A stretch of 35,255 nt of DNA from JADHUC01 sp964617665 (GTDB lineage: Bacteria; Planctomycetota; Planctomycetia; Pirellulales; Pirellulaceae), in NCBI GenBank assembly GCA_964617665.1, contig CAZUAH010000085.1, forward strand, positions 1-35,255, given 5' to 3'. The position numbers and the translations under genes are program-made. This document shows positions 8,799-18,057 of this stretch, piece by piece (the first letter of the stretch is position 1; each line of letters opens with the position of its first letter). The notes under the pieces are model-generated. The model saw nothing but the letters and a program-made list of their open reading frames with translations. It ran no database searches and had not been told where the DNA came from.

Positions 8799-10004
8799 CT
8801 ACGCTCCGTATTTTCCCAGACGACCGGCGTTGGCCAAGGCCAGACACATCAAGTACTTCGCCTCGAATTGCCCCAATCCGCCTCGGAGTGAGTTGCTCTC
8901 GCTGAATTGCGCTTCGGCGTCCGGTCTACAACAGTCGGATACCAGCAGCGTCGGTACCGGATGCCAACTGTGGCTCGCCAGGTAGCAGGGCGTGCTATGG
9001 TCGCCCGTGACAACCAGCACGGTGGGATTCAATTCGGCGATTTTCGGCACGACGGCGTCCAGCTCTTCGATTTGCCGCACCTTCGCATCGTAGTTGCCGT
9101 CCTCGCCCCGGCTATCGGTGTATTTGAAGTGGATGAAGAAAAAATCGTAATCGTCCCAGCTCTGCCGGAGTACATCCATCTGGTCGTCCAGCGTCTTGGC
9201 ATCGCCGACAATATCCATGCCGACCAACTGGGCCAAGCCTTTGTACATTGGATAGACGGCAATCGCGGCCGCGCGCAGCCCATACACCTGCTCGTACGTC
9301 GGCAGGCTGGGTTTGGCCGCAAAACCGCGCATGGTGTGGAAGTTGGCTTGCGGTTGATCCGCCAGGATTTTTCTGGCCTGGGAAAGAAACACCTTAGCAA
9401 CTTCCGCGGTCTTCTTGCTTGCTTCGTCGTCGCCAACGGGATCCAACGGCGGGACGCCGGTTGCTTGCGGATCGGTGTCGCACACACCATCGCCCAACCC
9501 TTCGCCTCGCAAGACCACCGCGAACCGGTGTTCCTTCACGGGCTCGACAAATACCTCGACGTCTGGGATCTGAATGTCACGCAGCCGGACCACCAGCGGC
9601 TCGCTTTCCTCTGTCGGAATCCTACCGGCGCGTCGGTCGGTTATGTTCCCATCTTCATCCAAAGTGCAGAAATTGCAGCGGATGGCAACATCACCATCCT
9701 GCAACTCGAAGCCGATGCCAGTGGCTTCCAAGGCACCGCGGCCTATCATGTATTTCAACGGATCATAGCCGAACAAGCCCAAGTGTCCCGGTCCACTACC
9801 GGGTGTGATGCCCGGCAGGATAGGGATGCTGAGGCCCTGAACGCCACGCGCGGCCAACGTATCTAGATTTGGCGTGGTGGCGGCCTCCAACTCCGTCTTG
9901 CCACCTGCTTCCATCGGCAACCCACCAAGCCCGTCGGGAACTAGCATGATGATCTTGGAGTCGTTCTTGACGTACATATCCCGTGTCAGATCATGAATAT
10001 CCAT
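8799..10004 (-). CDS. apgM: 2,3-bisphosphoglycerate-independent phosphoglycerate mutase, archaeal type
   Basis: A 401-residue protein of the aPGAM family, which interconverts 3- and 2-phosphoglycerate in glycolysis using an alkaline-phosphatase-like fold. IIMLVPDGLGGLP (18-30) gives the first metal-binding aspartate, and GITPGSGPGHLGLFGYDP (65-82) gives the serine that carries the phosphate. Later motifs are DFFFIHFKYTDSRGEDGNYDAKV and VVTGDHSTPC followed by SHSWHPVP, which supply the remaining metal ligands. Length matches the family (about 400). AGGAAGC precedes the ATG at a normal distance. Many planctomycetes and other bacteria use this type beside or instead of the gpmI type. The gene stands alone, convergent with the PEGA gene and divergent from the UPF0173 gene. 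Confidence 0.94.
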   Translation of the reverse strand: MDIHDLTRDMYVKNDSKIIMLVPDGLGGLPMEAGGKTELEAATTPNLDTLAARGVQGLSIPILPGITPGSGPGHLGLFGYDPLKYMIGRGALEATGIGFELQDGDVAIRCNFCTLDEDGNITDRRAGRIPTEESEPLVVRLRDIQIPDVEVFVEPVKEHRFAVVLRGEGLGDGVCDTDPQATGVPPLDPVGDDEASKKTAEVAKVFLSQARKILADQPQANFHTMRGFAAKPSLPTYEQVYGLRAAAIAVYPMYKGLAQLVGMDIVGDAKTLDDQMDVLRQSWDDYDFFFIHFKYTDSRGEDGNYDAKVRQIEELDAVVPKIAELNPTVLVVTGDHSTPCYLASHSWHPVPTLLVSDCCRPDAEAQFSESNSLRGGLGQFEAKYLMCLALANAGRLGKYGA

Positions 10005-10200
10005 GTGCTCGCTTCCTTTTGGTGTGTCCTCGGTTTTTTGGTCGACGCCCTATTGTCGAAAAAAGTCGCTGATCCACAACCGACCTCTACCTAATTCCTC
10101 TTGTTTTTGCTTCCGGCGCCGCTGGTGCCAATGGGGCGGGTCGGCTATCTTCAGCAGCAGTGGTACCTCGAAAGCTAGTAGATACTGACGGGAATAGACG

Positions 10201-10887
10201 ATGGCAACGGAACTCACCTGGCTTGGACATGGGACTTGGCTGATCGAATCAGGCGGCAAGAGCATCCTGCTGGATCCATTCTTGGACGACAACCCATCGG
10301 CACCGGTCAAGGCCGCCGACGTCGCTGCAGACTACATCCTTGTCTCCCACGGCCACTATGACCATGTGGCCGATGCAGCTTCGATCGCCAACCGCACCGG
10401 CGCGCAAGTTGTGGCAATCTACGAAATCGCAGATTGGCTCGGTTCGCAACACGGTGTAAAGGACGCAGTGGGCATGAATATTGGCGGGGGCGTGGATTTG
10501 GAGTTCGGGCGCGTCAAGATGACGTTGGCACACCACAGCTCTCGGTTACCCGACGGGTGCGGTGGCGGTAATCCCAGTGGTTTCCTGCTGACCTTGCCCG
10601 AGGGAACGGTTTACTTTGCCTGCGATACGGGCCTGTTCTACGACATGAAATTGATCGGAACTAGCGGTGTCGATCTGGCCGTGCTGCCGATCGGTGACCT
10701 GTTCACAATGGGACCGGACGATGCATTGGAGGCCGTCAAGCTGATCGAGCCCAAACGAGTGATTCCCGATCACTACAACACGTGGCCGCCGATCGAGCAG
10801 GACGCGAACGCGTGGGCCGAACGGGTGCGCAGTGAGACCTCAGCCGATCCTGTCGTGGTCAAGCCAGGTGGCAAAGTGACTCTGTGA
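10201..10887 (+). CDS. UPF0173 family metal-dependent hydrolase
   Basis: A 228-residue metallo-beta-lactamase-fold protein. It starts MATELTWLGHGTWLIESGGKS and carries the metal signature SHGHYDHVADA (49-59), a further histidine pair at 111-112 (LAHHSS), CDTGLFYD (141-148) and PDHYNTWP (189-196), in the order and spacing of the short UPF0173/YtkL proteins. Length fits the family (225-240). The natural substrate of this group is not established. The gene lies 94 bases before uvrB on the same strand; the leader between them contains an inverted repeat, so whether they share a transcript is open. Confidence 0.9.
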   Translation: MATELTWLGHGTWLIESGGKSILLDPFLDDNPSAPVKAADVAADYILVSHGHYDHVADAASIANRTGAQVVAIYEIADWLGSQHGVKDAVGMNIGGGVDLEFGRVKMTLAHHSSRLPDGCGGGNPSGFLLTLPEGTVYFACDTGLFYDMKLIGTSGVDLAVLPIGDLFTMGPDDALEAVKLIEPKRVIPDHYNTWPPIEQDANAWAERVRSETSADPVVVKPGGKVTL

Positions 10888-10902
10888 ACCTGCACGCCTG
10901 CT

Positions 10903-10926
10903 GGGAATCGTACTCAGGAGATTCCC
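10903..10926 (+). other. Inverted repeat in uvrB leader
   Basis: GGGAATC (10903-10909) and GATTCCC (10920-10926) form a perfect seven-base stem with a ten-base loop, between the UPF0173 stop and the uvrB ribosome binding site. GCCTGCT before it and AGCAGGGC after it give a looser outer stem. No T run follows, so it is not a standard terminator. No LexA-type box is recognised. Its role is unknown. Confidence 0.4.
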
Positions 10927-10981
10927 CCAACGAAGCAAGCAGGGCAGGCGATGCGTTGGAGTCCCAAAAGGAGTTGACATC

Positions 10982-13060
10982 GTGGAGTTCCAACTCGAAG
11001 CCCCTTTCCAACCAGCGGGCGATCAGCCCCAGGCGATCGATGCCTTGGTCGAGGGGCTTCGACGCAAGAAGAAGCACCAAGTGCTAATGGGCGTCACCGG
11101 TTCGGGTAAGACGTTCACCATGGCGAACATTATCCAGCATGTTCAACGGCCCACCTTGGTCATCTCGCACAACAAGACACTAGCCGCCCAATTGTACTCG
11201 GAATTCAAGGAGTTTTTTCCGAGGAACGCCGTCCACTACTTTGTCAGCTACTACGACTACTACCAGCCGGAAGCGTACATCCCCCAACGTGACATCTACA
11301 TCGAAAAAGACGCTTCGATCAACGACGAAATCGACCGCCTTCGGCTGGCATCTACCAGTTCATTGGTTAGCCGGCGCGACGTGATTATCGTGGCAAGCGT
11401 GTCAAGCATCTACGGCCTAGGATCGCCCGAAGATTACAAACAGATGATGGTCGCGTTGGAACGTGGTCAAACCATCGACCGTGACGAAATGCTGATGAAG
11501 CTGGTCGATATCCAATATGACCGCAACGACGTGAGCTTCGAACGCAGTAGGTTCCGTGTGCGAGGCGATTGCGTGGAAGTATGGCCGTCGTACGAGGAGT
11601 ACGCTGTTCGTATCGAGTTCTGGGGCGACGAGGTCGATCAGTTGTCGCTGATCAATCCAACCAGCGGCGAGAGCTTCGCCACGCAGGACCAGTTGTTCAT
11701 CTACCCCGCAAAGCACTTCGTAATGCCCGACGAACGGATTGCACAGGCGGTGGACACTATTAGGGAGGAATTAGAGGAGCGACTGGCGGTTTTCCGCGAC
11801 CAAGGCAAACTTCTGGAGGCGCAACGCTTGAACGCCCGTACGCGGTTCGACATCGAAATGCTGCAAGAGGTGGGTTACTGCCCGGGGATCGAGAACTACA
11901 GCCGGCCGCTTTCGGATCGTAAGCCGGGTGAAAAGCCGGACACGCTATACGATTTCTTCCCGGAGGACTTCCTGTTGTTCGTGGACGAAGCCCACGTGAC
12001 GGTTCCGCAAATTGGCGCGATGTATGTAGGCGACCGGAACCGCAAGCAGACGCTGGTGGAACACGGTTTTCGCCTGCCCAGCGCTTTGGACAATCGCCCC
12101 ATGCGGTTCGAGGAATGGGAACAGATGGTCAAACAAGCGGTCCACGTATCGGCGACTCCGGGACCGTACGAACTGGAGAAGGTGGGCGGCGAGGTCGTTG
12201 AGCAGGTGATTCGCCCCACGGGTTTGCTCGACCCAGAAATCGACATAGCACCGGCTCGCACTCAAGTGCCTCATTTATTGGAGCAGATCCGCGAACGTGC
12301 CGCGGTAGGTGAACGTGTGCTGGTGACCGTACTGACCAAGCGGCTGGCGGAAGACTTGGCGGGTTACCTGAACGAGCAGAACGTGGCATGCAAATGGCTG
12401 CACAGCGAGTTGGATGCTTTCGAGCGCGTCGACCTACTACGTGAACTGCGAGAAGGCCGTTTCGATGCCTTGGTTGGGGTCAACCTGTTGCGCGAGGGAT
12501 TGGATCTGCCTGAAGTATCCATGGTCGCGATCCTAGATGCGGACAAACAGGGGTTTCTGCGGAGCGAAACGTCGCTGATCCAGACGATTGGTCGAGCCGC
12601 GCGGAATGTCAATGCAAAAGTCATCCTCTACGCCGACAAAGTCACCGATGCCATGAAGAATGCCATACAGGAGACAAGCCGGCGACGCAAACGGCAGGAG
12701 GAATACAACCAACTGCACGGTATTACGCCGGAGTCGATTCGCAAGAACATCCGCCAGGGCATCGAAGCGGAAGTGGCTGCCCATCGCGAGGCTAACGCAG
12801 CCGTTGGGCGTAGCGACGAAGCGGAATATGTCACCCAAGAGTACGTCAACGAGTTGGAGACGGAGATGATGGCGGCGGCCGAAGCGTTGGAGTTCGAACG
12901 AGCTGCCGCGTTGCGGGATCGCATCCTTCAACTCCAGGACTCGATCGGCCAGAAGGTCAGCGATGTGCAGGTAGAGTCCTACAAAACGCAAAGCCCAAAA
13001 CGTCGCGGGCGGGGCCGAAAGGGCGCAGCCAAGGTCCCCAAGCCGAAAAAGCGACCGTAG
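10982..13060 (+). CDS. uvrB: Excinuclease ABC subunit B
   Basis: A 692-residue UvrB, the helicase-like damage-verification subunit that receives DNA from UvrA and recruits UvrC in nucleotide excision repair. Walker A GVTGSGKT lies at 37-44. The damage-contacting beta-hairpin region begins SYYDYYQPEAYIPQRD near residue 90, and the DEAH box appears as LLFVDEAHVTVPQIG. Helicase motifs V and VI are seen (GVNLLREGLDLPEVSMVAILDADK, then QTIGRAARN). The C-terminal UVR motif (EYVNELETEMMAAAEALEFERAAALRD), which contacts UvrC, is intact, followed by a basic lysine/arginine-rich tail. The start is GTG at 10982 with AAGGAG about eight bases upstream, giving the standard N-terminus FQLEAPFQPAGDQPQAI. Length is slightly above the E. 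coli protein because of the tail. Confidence 0.98.
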   Translation: MEFQLEAPFQPAGDQPQAIDALVEGLRRKKKHQVLMGVTGSGKTFTMANIIQHVQRPTLVISHNKTLAAQLYSEFKEFFPRNAVHYFVSYYDYYQPEAYIPQRDIYIEKDASINDEIDRLRLASTSSLVSRRDVIIVASVSSIYGLGSPEDYKQMMVALERGQTIDRDEMLMKLVDIQYDRNDVSFERSRFRVRGDCVEVWPSYEEYAVRIEFWGDEVDQLSLINPTSGESFATQDQLFIYPAKHFVMPDERIAQAVDTIREELEERLAVFRDQGKLLEAQRLNARTRFDIEMLQEVGYCPGIENYSRPLSDRKPGEKPDTLYDFFPEDFLLFVDEAHVTVPQIGAMYVGDRNRKQTLVEHGFRLPSALDNRPMRFEEWEQMVKQAVHVSATPGPYELEKVGGEVVEQVIRPTGLLDPEIDIAPARTQVPHLLEQIRERAAVGERVLVTVLTKRLAEDLAGYLNEQNVACKWLHSELDAFERVDLLRELREGRFDALVGVNLLREGLDLPEVSMVAILDADKQGFLRSETSLIQTIGRAARNVNAKVILYADKVTDAMKNAIQETSRRRKRQEEYNQLHGITPESIRKNIRQGIEAEVAAHREANAAVGRSDEAEYVTQEYVNELETEMMAAAEALEFERAAALRDRILQLQDSIGQKVSDVQVESYKTQSPKRRGRGRKGAAKVPKPKKRP

Positions 13061-13071
13061 GAGCAAGCAGA

Positions 13072-13500
13072 ATGGTGGTTTGTCCTCGATGCGGCCGAGA
13101 ATCGCCGGCAGCGCTCGCTCATTGCGAGTTTTGTGGAGCGGAATTGCTACAAACTTCACTGGATGCGGCGCGTAACCCTTTCGGTAAGGCCGGGCCGTAC
13201 GCCTCGCCTAGCGGGTATGCACAACCGCAGAGCTATAGCATCGAGGACGACCCGGCTATGCGGATGCTGCTTCCCGTAGGACGCTCGCCCTACGCGATCG
13301 CCGCCGGATACCTGGGCTTGTTTTCACTAGCCCTATGCTTCCTTGGACCCGTCGCCATCTTGTGTGGAATCTTGGCGATCGTGGATATTCGCAAGAATCC
13401 GAAGAAGAGTGGTATGCCGCGGGCCATCGTGGGCATTACCCTTGGCGCAATAGGCACGTTGGGTCTCGTGCTGGCGATTCTCGCGCTAGTACTCGGCTAG
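13072..13500 (+). CDS. Zinc-ribbon plus DUF4190-like membrane protein
   Basis: A 142-residue protein. The N-terminus has paired cysteines in a zinc-ribbon arrangement (CPRCGRESPAALAHCEFCG, residues 4-22), then a flexible stretch. Two membrane segments follow (about 82-108 and 118-142) with the SPYAIAAGYLGLFSLALCFLGPVAILCGILAI and KSGMPRAIVGITLGAIGT pattern of DUF4190 proteins. The gene starts 11 bases after uvrB, so it is probably cotranscribed with it, but a functional link to repair is not implied. The role is unknown; zinc-ribbon/DUF4190 proteins are common in actinobacteria and planctomycetes. Confidence 0.82.
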   Translation: MVVCPRCGRESPAALAHCEFCGAELLQTSLDAARNPFGKAGPYASPSGYAQPQSYSIEDDPAMRMLLPVGRSPYAIAAGYLGLFSLALCFLGPVAILCGILAIVDIRKNPKKSGMPRAIVGITLGAIGTLGLVLAILALVLG

Positions 13501-13531
13501 GCCATACAAGCACGGATGGCCTTGAATTGCT

Positions 13532-13807
13532 CTACTCCAGTTTCTCGCGGAATGCGTCCCGTTCGCGGCGAGTGGCTTCGAGATCGAACATCAGGTACTT
13601 CATGTCGAGACGCAATTGAGCGAGCGCCTCTTGTACCAGATGCAGAATCCGCCGTCGACGTTTCGTGCTTTCTACCACGCGATCAAGAATCGGTTCCACT
13701 CGACCACGCTGGTCATTCGGCAATGCCTCGATCGCATCGACCAATTCCAGGATCTCTTTGGGTAGCTCGTCGGAGTTGAAAACAGTATCAGATGATTCAG
13801 GCTGCAT
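13532..13807 (-). CDS. Small helical hypothetical protein
   Basis: A 91-residue protein starting MQPESSDTVFNSDELPKEIL. The ATG at 13807 has a GGGAGAG site upstream; an earlier in-frame ATG at 13828 would add seven residues but has no such site. The sequence is almost wholly charged helix (ELVDAIEALPNDQRGRVEPILDRVVESTKRRRRI, then a RLDMKYLMFDLEATRRERDAFREKL coiled-coil-like end). No family is recognised. It is convergent with the DUF4190 gene. The length and acidic/basic alternation suggest a protein-binding or regulatory helix bundle, but that is a guess. Confidence 0.65.
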   Translation of the reverse strand: MQPESSDTVFNSDELPKEILELVDAIEALPNDQRGRVEPILDRVVESTKRRRRILHLVQEALAQLRLDMKYLMFDLEATRRERDAFREKLE

Positions 13808-14111
13808 GCACTCTCTCTCCCGCGACATGTTGTTGATGCCAGCATAGAAAGCAGATCATGTGCCGGGTTCGCTGTTCCTGAGTTGCCGTGTCGCAAACAC
13901 TTTACCGACAAGCACTTAGGAAAAACCCCCTTTTCTTTGTCCCAATTCGCCGTTGCGGAAAAGCATCTCAGTTGATCTACCGAGAGACCGCAAATCCTGA
14001 TACAAGCACGACTTACGTCGATGATACGATGCCGCCGAGAGGTTGACTTAACGCAACCACCCGTGTCAGACGTCAGATTTCGTGGAGTCATCGCGTCTCG
14101 AGTTCGCAATC

Positions 14112-16898
14112 ATGTACCCAGTCTTGGGCTCTGCGCCCACTCCACCACAGCCAGCGTTCCCACTCGCCCACCGTCGCCAATGCGGCTGGGTACTGATGGC
14201 GTGTGGCGCGATATTGCTCGTATTCTGGGGCGTTCCAACGTCGGTTGCAGACTACTGCGAATCGTTCGAGTCCGCCGAAGTCACTTGGCGTTTGGCCGAC
14301 GCGGACTGTGGGGTCCGAGTCGTCGCACATGTGAGGTCTTTCGACACGTTTCACTCGGGACACGCGAGCGAGCACGTTCAACTGGTCGCAGGTCGAGGCA
14401 CCTACGTCCATCTGGTCCACAAGATCGATCGTGCTCGCGTCATCGCAGAATGGAAGCCGACGCTGTGGGTCCGCTCGGACCGGCCGGGACTACAATTCAT
14501 CGCACGAGTTGTCTTGCCCCGTTCCGCGGACCCGCGTACCGGTGCGCCCCTGACGTCGCTCTTGCGCGGGGATTTGTACGAGCGCATTGGCGACTGGCAA
14601 CAGTTGACGATCCAACAGGCGGATCAGCAGCTTGAGCGGCTGGTGCGTGTGCTGCGTTCGCAGTTCGGACCGGATGTCGACGCACGAGAAGCCTACGTCG
14701 ACATGGTCGTATTGAACGCCTATGGCGGTCTGGGGACCACGAACGTCTGGATCGACGATTTGGAGGTGACCGGTCTCGTTCCCGCGGCCAGGTTCGCCGC
14801 ACACCGAAATAGCCAGCACACGGGATACGACCTCGATGCTTTCGCACCGCGTCAGTCCGCAGGAACACCTGCCGCCAGCGAAGATCGCGTACGAGTGAAC
14901 GGATCTGTACTTCTGGTCGACGGGCGTCCGATGTTTCTCCGGGCGATCGAATACAATGGCGAACTGTTTCAGTTCCTCAAGTCGCTGGGATTCAACACCG
15001 TCAAGTTGGACGCGGTGCCGACGGACGTGCAATTGCGCGAAGCGGAGCGTGTGGGGGTGTGGCTGGTGGCGCCTCCACCAGGCGACAACTACATCACACC
15101 GGCCTACGACCGCGTGTTGGCGTGGGATGTCGGTAGTGGACTGACTGACGGTCGACTGGAACTGACTAGGCAACGCGTTGGGGAGTTGCGTCGCTCGGAT
15201 ACGCGCCCGCAACGGCCTTTGGTGCTGGGTGCCGTCGAGCGGATCTGGAACTACAGCCGGCTGGCAAACGTGCTTCTGCTGCGGGGGCCGTCGTTGGGCA
15301 GCGGTCTGTCGCTGGAAGGCTACGGCAAGAGGCTCGAACAGCATCACTCGCTGACGCGGCCCGGTACACCGATGTGGACGACCGTCCAGACCGAGCCCGC
15401 CGTTCAAACGCTCGACCAGTGGGAAGCGATCGGCCTTGGCGCGCCCGCGTCGATGGCCATCGAACCGGAACAGCTTCGTTTATTGTGCTACCAAGCAGTT
15501 GCCTCGGGGACGCGGGGCCTGGTGTTTACGTCTCGCTCGCCACTGGATCGACCGGACGCAGATACTGAGTCCCGAGCGCGCGCACTGAGACAACTGAATT
15601 TGGAGCTTGATGTCATAGAACCGTGGGTAGCCGGAGGCAGCAGGGCCAACGACGTGGATTGCGGGCGTGACGATTTTCGCATCGGCGTGCTTCAAACCGA
15701 GCGAGCCCAGCTACTGATCATCCTTAGTCAAGATCCTACGCAGCAGTTTACCGTTTCGCCGACCGATCAGTCCCCTGCATCGTTCGTGGTCCCGTGTGCC
15801 GCCAGCTCGCCACAAGTCTACCGCCTGACGTCCGCCGGACTGCAGTCGCTGGACCATCCACGCGTGGCGGGCGGAGTCCGCATAATGCTGGACGACGTCG
15901 GGCCCGTGTCTCTAGTCGCGGTAACGCAAGATCCGCTGGTCATCAATCATCTCGGCAAATCGCTGGCGGAGCGAAAGGCGGAGCTTTCAAGACTGCAATA
16001 CGAAACGGCTGCACACGCGGCGGAATTGGTCGAATCAATTCATGCCCGGCTGATCGCACAGTCTCAGCCTGCGACTGCCGCCGACACGTGGCTCGGGCAA
16101 GCCCGGTCAAATCTCCGGCATTGTGAACTGCTACTCGGTGCCAGCGACTATTCGGCCGCCCATACCTTTGCCGGACGAGCGTTGAACGCACTGGCTCACG
16201 TTCGTCGCAGCCATTGGGCCGCGGCGTCCAGTGCGTTTCCATCACCGATAGCCAGCCCTTATTGCATCAGCTACGGGGGTCTGCCGCTGCACTGGGAGAT
16301 GGCACGGCGACTGCAAGCTGCTCCAGCCTGGAGCCAAAACATGCTGCCGGCTGGAGACTTCGAGAGTCTAGAGCACCTTCGTGCCACGGGGTGGCAGAAC
16401 GTCTCGCCTTCTACGTCGGGCGTAATTGCAGATGTACAATTGTCTGGGGAATCGCCCCGCGGCGGCCGCTCGGCACTTAGCCTTACCGCATGGCCAGCCG
16501 ACGAGAAAGACGCCCCCACCGTGTTGGAGACTCCGCCGGTCGAGATCATCTCGTCACCGGTTCAAGTGCGTCGAGGCCAGTTGATTCGAATCCATGGATG
16601 GGCTCACGTCCCAGAACGTATCGAGGGAAGCCAGGACGGCCTGATGATTGCCGACTCGTTTGGCGGCACGACTCTGGCTGAACGGTTGCCGCTGACAGAT
16701 GGCTGGCGTGAATTCGTCCTCTATCGAGCGGCTCCGTACGACGGCACCGTGACGGTAACCATCGCTCTGACCGGACTTGGGCAGGCCAGGGTCGACGATC
16801 TATCCATTCTACTCCACGACCCAATCGCAGATCGCTTCCCCGGGGACAGCCTGGACCAGGCAAAGCGTCTGCCACCGGTCACACGCTCGTACCGATAG
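14112..16898 (+). CDS. Large exported protein with glycosidase-like TIM-barrel part
   Basis: From the ATG at 14112 the protein has 928 residues; a GTG at 14082 would add ten. A membrane or signal segment (CGWVLMACGAILLVFWGVPTSVA) lies near residues 30-52. Residues 55-240 form a beta-sandwich resembling carbohydrate-binding modules (YVDMVVLNAYGGLGTTNVWIDDLEVTG). From about 265 the text VRVNGSVLLVDGRPMFLRAIEYNGELFQFLKSLGFNTVKLD matches the opening of glycoside hydrolase barrels of the GH2/GH5 kind. A helical part (about 620-690, AERKAELSRLQYETAAHAAELVESIHARL) and a final beta-sandwich follow. I cannot point to a catalytic glutamate pair, so the barrel may be inactive. It probably acts at the cell surface. 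Confidence 0.7.
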   Translation: MYPVLGSAPTPPQPAFPLAHRRQCGWVLMACGAILLVFWGVPTSVADYCESFESAEVTWRLADADCGVRVVAHVRSFDTFHSGHASEHVQLVAGRGTYVHLVHKIDRARVIAEWKPTLWVRSDRPGLQFIARVVLPRSADPRTGAPLTSLLRGDLYERIGDWQQLTIQQADQQLERLVRVLRSQFGPDVDAREAYVDMVVLNAYGGLGTTNVWIDDLEVTGLVPAARFAAHRNSQHTGYDLDAFAPRQSAGTPAASEDRVRVNGSVLLVDGRPMFLRAIEYNGELFQFLKSLGFNTVKLDAVPTDVQLREAERVGVWLVAPPPGDNYITPAYDRVLAWDVGSGLTDGRLELTRQRVGELRRSDTRPQRPLVLGAVERIWNYSRLANVLLLRGPSLGSGLSLEGYGKRLEQHHSLTRPGTPMWTTVQTEPAVQTLDQWEAIGLGAPASMAIEPEQLRLLCYQAVASGTRGLVFTSRSPLDRPDADTESRARALRQLNLELDVIEPWVAGGSRANDVDCGRDDFRIGVLQTERAQLLIILSQDPTQQFTVSPTDQSPASFVVPCAASSPQVYRLTSAGLQSLDHPRVAGGVRIMLDDVGPVSLVAVTQDPLVINHLGKSLAERKAELSRLQYETAAHAAELVESIHARLIAQSQPATAADTWLGQARSNLRHCELLLGASDYSAAHTFAGRALNALAHVRRSHWAAASSAFPSPIASPYCISYGGLPLHWEMARRLQAAPAWSQNMLPAGDFESLEHLRATGWQNVSPSTSGVIADVQLSGESPRGGRSALSLTAWPADEKDAPTVLETPPVEIISSPVQVRRGQLIRIHGWAHVPERIEGSQDGLMIADSFGGTTLAERLPLTDGWREFVLYRAAPYDGTVTVTIALTGLGQARVDDLSILLHDPIADRFPGDSLDQAKRLPPVTRSYR

Positions 16899-16970
16899 CG
16901 CGCGACATGCTATACTGAAGGCTCAGGCGGCGCTCGGGTGAGAACTGGTCAAAAGGGGAGCTGCGATATC

Positions 16971-17555
16971 ATGCCGGAAGTATCCCACGTTGTGTTGTTG
17001 GGCGGGGCCGTTGCGGCGGTTGTTGTGCTGTTTCTGGTGGTCGTCGTGCTCGTTGTCCTCCTGCGAGGCCGGCGGCGAAGCCTCGAACCGCCGCCCGTGG
17101 ACCTGCGAATCGAAGTGGCCGAGTTAGGGCCAAGCGGTCCGCCCGAGGAAGGCCCGCGTTTGGAGATCTACGGAACGCCGGTTCGACTGGCAGCGCTGGT
17201 ATTGGCGCCGGCGGGTCGCAACAACCCATTGCCCACCGGCGGTGAGTTGGCTACCGCGATCGACAGTCTGGTGCCAGAGCTTATGGCAGTCGTTACCACA
17301 CATCAGCCTCAGTTCCGCCGTTGGCCATTTCAACTGAGCACACAAGGCTTCACGCACTCGTTCTTCAATAACGTTCCATTGCCCGGCGAGCATGGTAAAG
17401 GAACACCCTGGTGCTGTGTGGCCGGCCGATTCGAAGCGGGCGATCAGCAATTGCTGGCCGGTTTGGTCTGCACAGCCGGGAAGCCCAATTCGCTGGCCCA
17501 GATCACCGTTCAGCACGTCGGCCAGTGGATGGACGTGGTGCGAGTGAAGACCTGA
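16971..17555 (+). CDS. Single-pass membrane protein, function unknown
   Basis: A 194-residue protein starting MPEVSHVVLLGGAVAAVVVL, with one strong membrane segment (about 7-33) followed by an arginine stop-transfer stretch (RGRRRS). The ATG at 16971 is preceded by AGGGGAG at normal spacing. The remaining 150 residues are soluble (LEIYGTPVRLAALVLAPAGR, FQLSTQGFTHSFFNNVPLPGEHGKGTPWCCVAGRFEAGDQQLLAGLVCTAG). It follows the large exported protein by 72 bases on the same strand and may be cotranscribed. No family is recognised; the layout suggests an envelope protein. Confidence 0.75.
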   Translation: MPEVSHVVLLGGAVAAVVVLFLVVVVLVVLLRGRRRSLEPPPVDLRIEVAELGPSGPPEEGPRLEIYGTPVRLAALVLAPAGRNNPLPTGGELATAIDSLVPELMAVVTTHQPQFRRWPFQLSTQGFTHSFFNNVPLPGEHGKGTPWCCVAGRFEAGDQQLLAGLVCTAGKPNSLAQITVQHVGQWMDVVRVKT

Positions 17556-17621
17556 TTTGAAGCGACTCACTGACAACCGTAGTTCATTCGCGGGCAAAGC
17601 TCCTTTCGATCAGAGAACTCT

Positions 17622-17828
17622 GTGGGAAGGCAAGAGTTGGGTCTTGATGGCATTGTCGTCAGCGAATCGCGACTGGGCTGGCTGACATTGGAGTTGCCAC
17701 CACAGGAGCGGTGGCAAGAGTCCCTTTCCCAACTCCCGCCTGCACAACGAGAGCGCATCGAATCGCCGGAGTCTTACGAAACGCTGCAGCGGCACATCGG
17801 CCGCCGGTTCCTGACGTTGATTAAGTGA
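17622..17828 (+). CDS. Possible small hypothetical protein
   Basis: A 68-residue frame from a GTG at 17622 with the readable sequence GWLTLELPPQERWQESLSQLPPAQRER and RHIGRRFLTLIK. There is no clear ribosome binding site and the frame is closed upstream by a stop at 17580. It could be a real small gene, the tail of a decayed one, or chance. It occupies part of the 500-base gap between the membrane protein gene and the cassette array; 17829-18014 shows nothing else that I recognise. Confidence 0.3.
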   Translation: MGRQELGLDGIVVSESRLGWLTLELPPQERWQESLSQLPPAQRERIESPESYETLQRHIGRRFLTLIK

Positions 17829-18014
17829 CTCGATCGCGCCAGTCGGCGCCGTACCGTATCCACGCTCCGCACCTCTCGGCGTGCGCGGTCGACGTAGGTA
17901 TCCGTGCGTTCACGTCGCCGTCTTGCCCCGTAGTCTCGCGAAGGCGGCTGAACACTTGTACTCCCCCTCACGAAGCGGTAGCATTGGATTCAAGCTAGGA
18001 AAGCTCACGTGTTT

Positions 18015-18050
18015 TTGCGACACGGATGTCAGACAAAATATATGTTAGGC
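18015..18050 (+). promoter_or_regulatory. Possible cassette promoter and integron core site (attI-like or cassette R')
   Basis: GTTAGGC at 18044-18050 is a perfect match to the integron core GTTRRRY and lies eight bases before the first cassette gene. TTGCGA (18015-18020) and TATATG (18039-18044) are spaced 18 bases and could act as -35 and -10 elements. The AGACAAAATATAT just before the core resembles the AT-rich run before the core of attI1, but no matching R'' or inverted stem is found upstream, so this looks like the first boundary of the array and not a full attC. Whether it is a true attI cannot be told without an integrase. Confidence 0.5.
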
Positions 18051-18057
18051 GACCTCA

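Noticed and set aside
8907..9866. Long plus-strand reading frame opposite apgM
   Set aside because: It is an antisense shadow of a clearly conserved mutase gene and has no recognisable protein family.
10888..10981. LexA box in front of uvrB
   Set aside because: No recognisable LexA-type palindrome is seen; only an unrelated inverted repeat is present.
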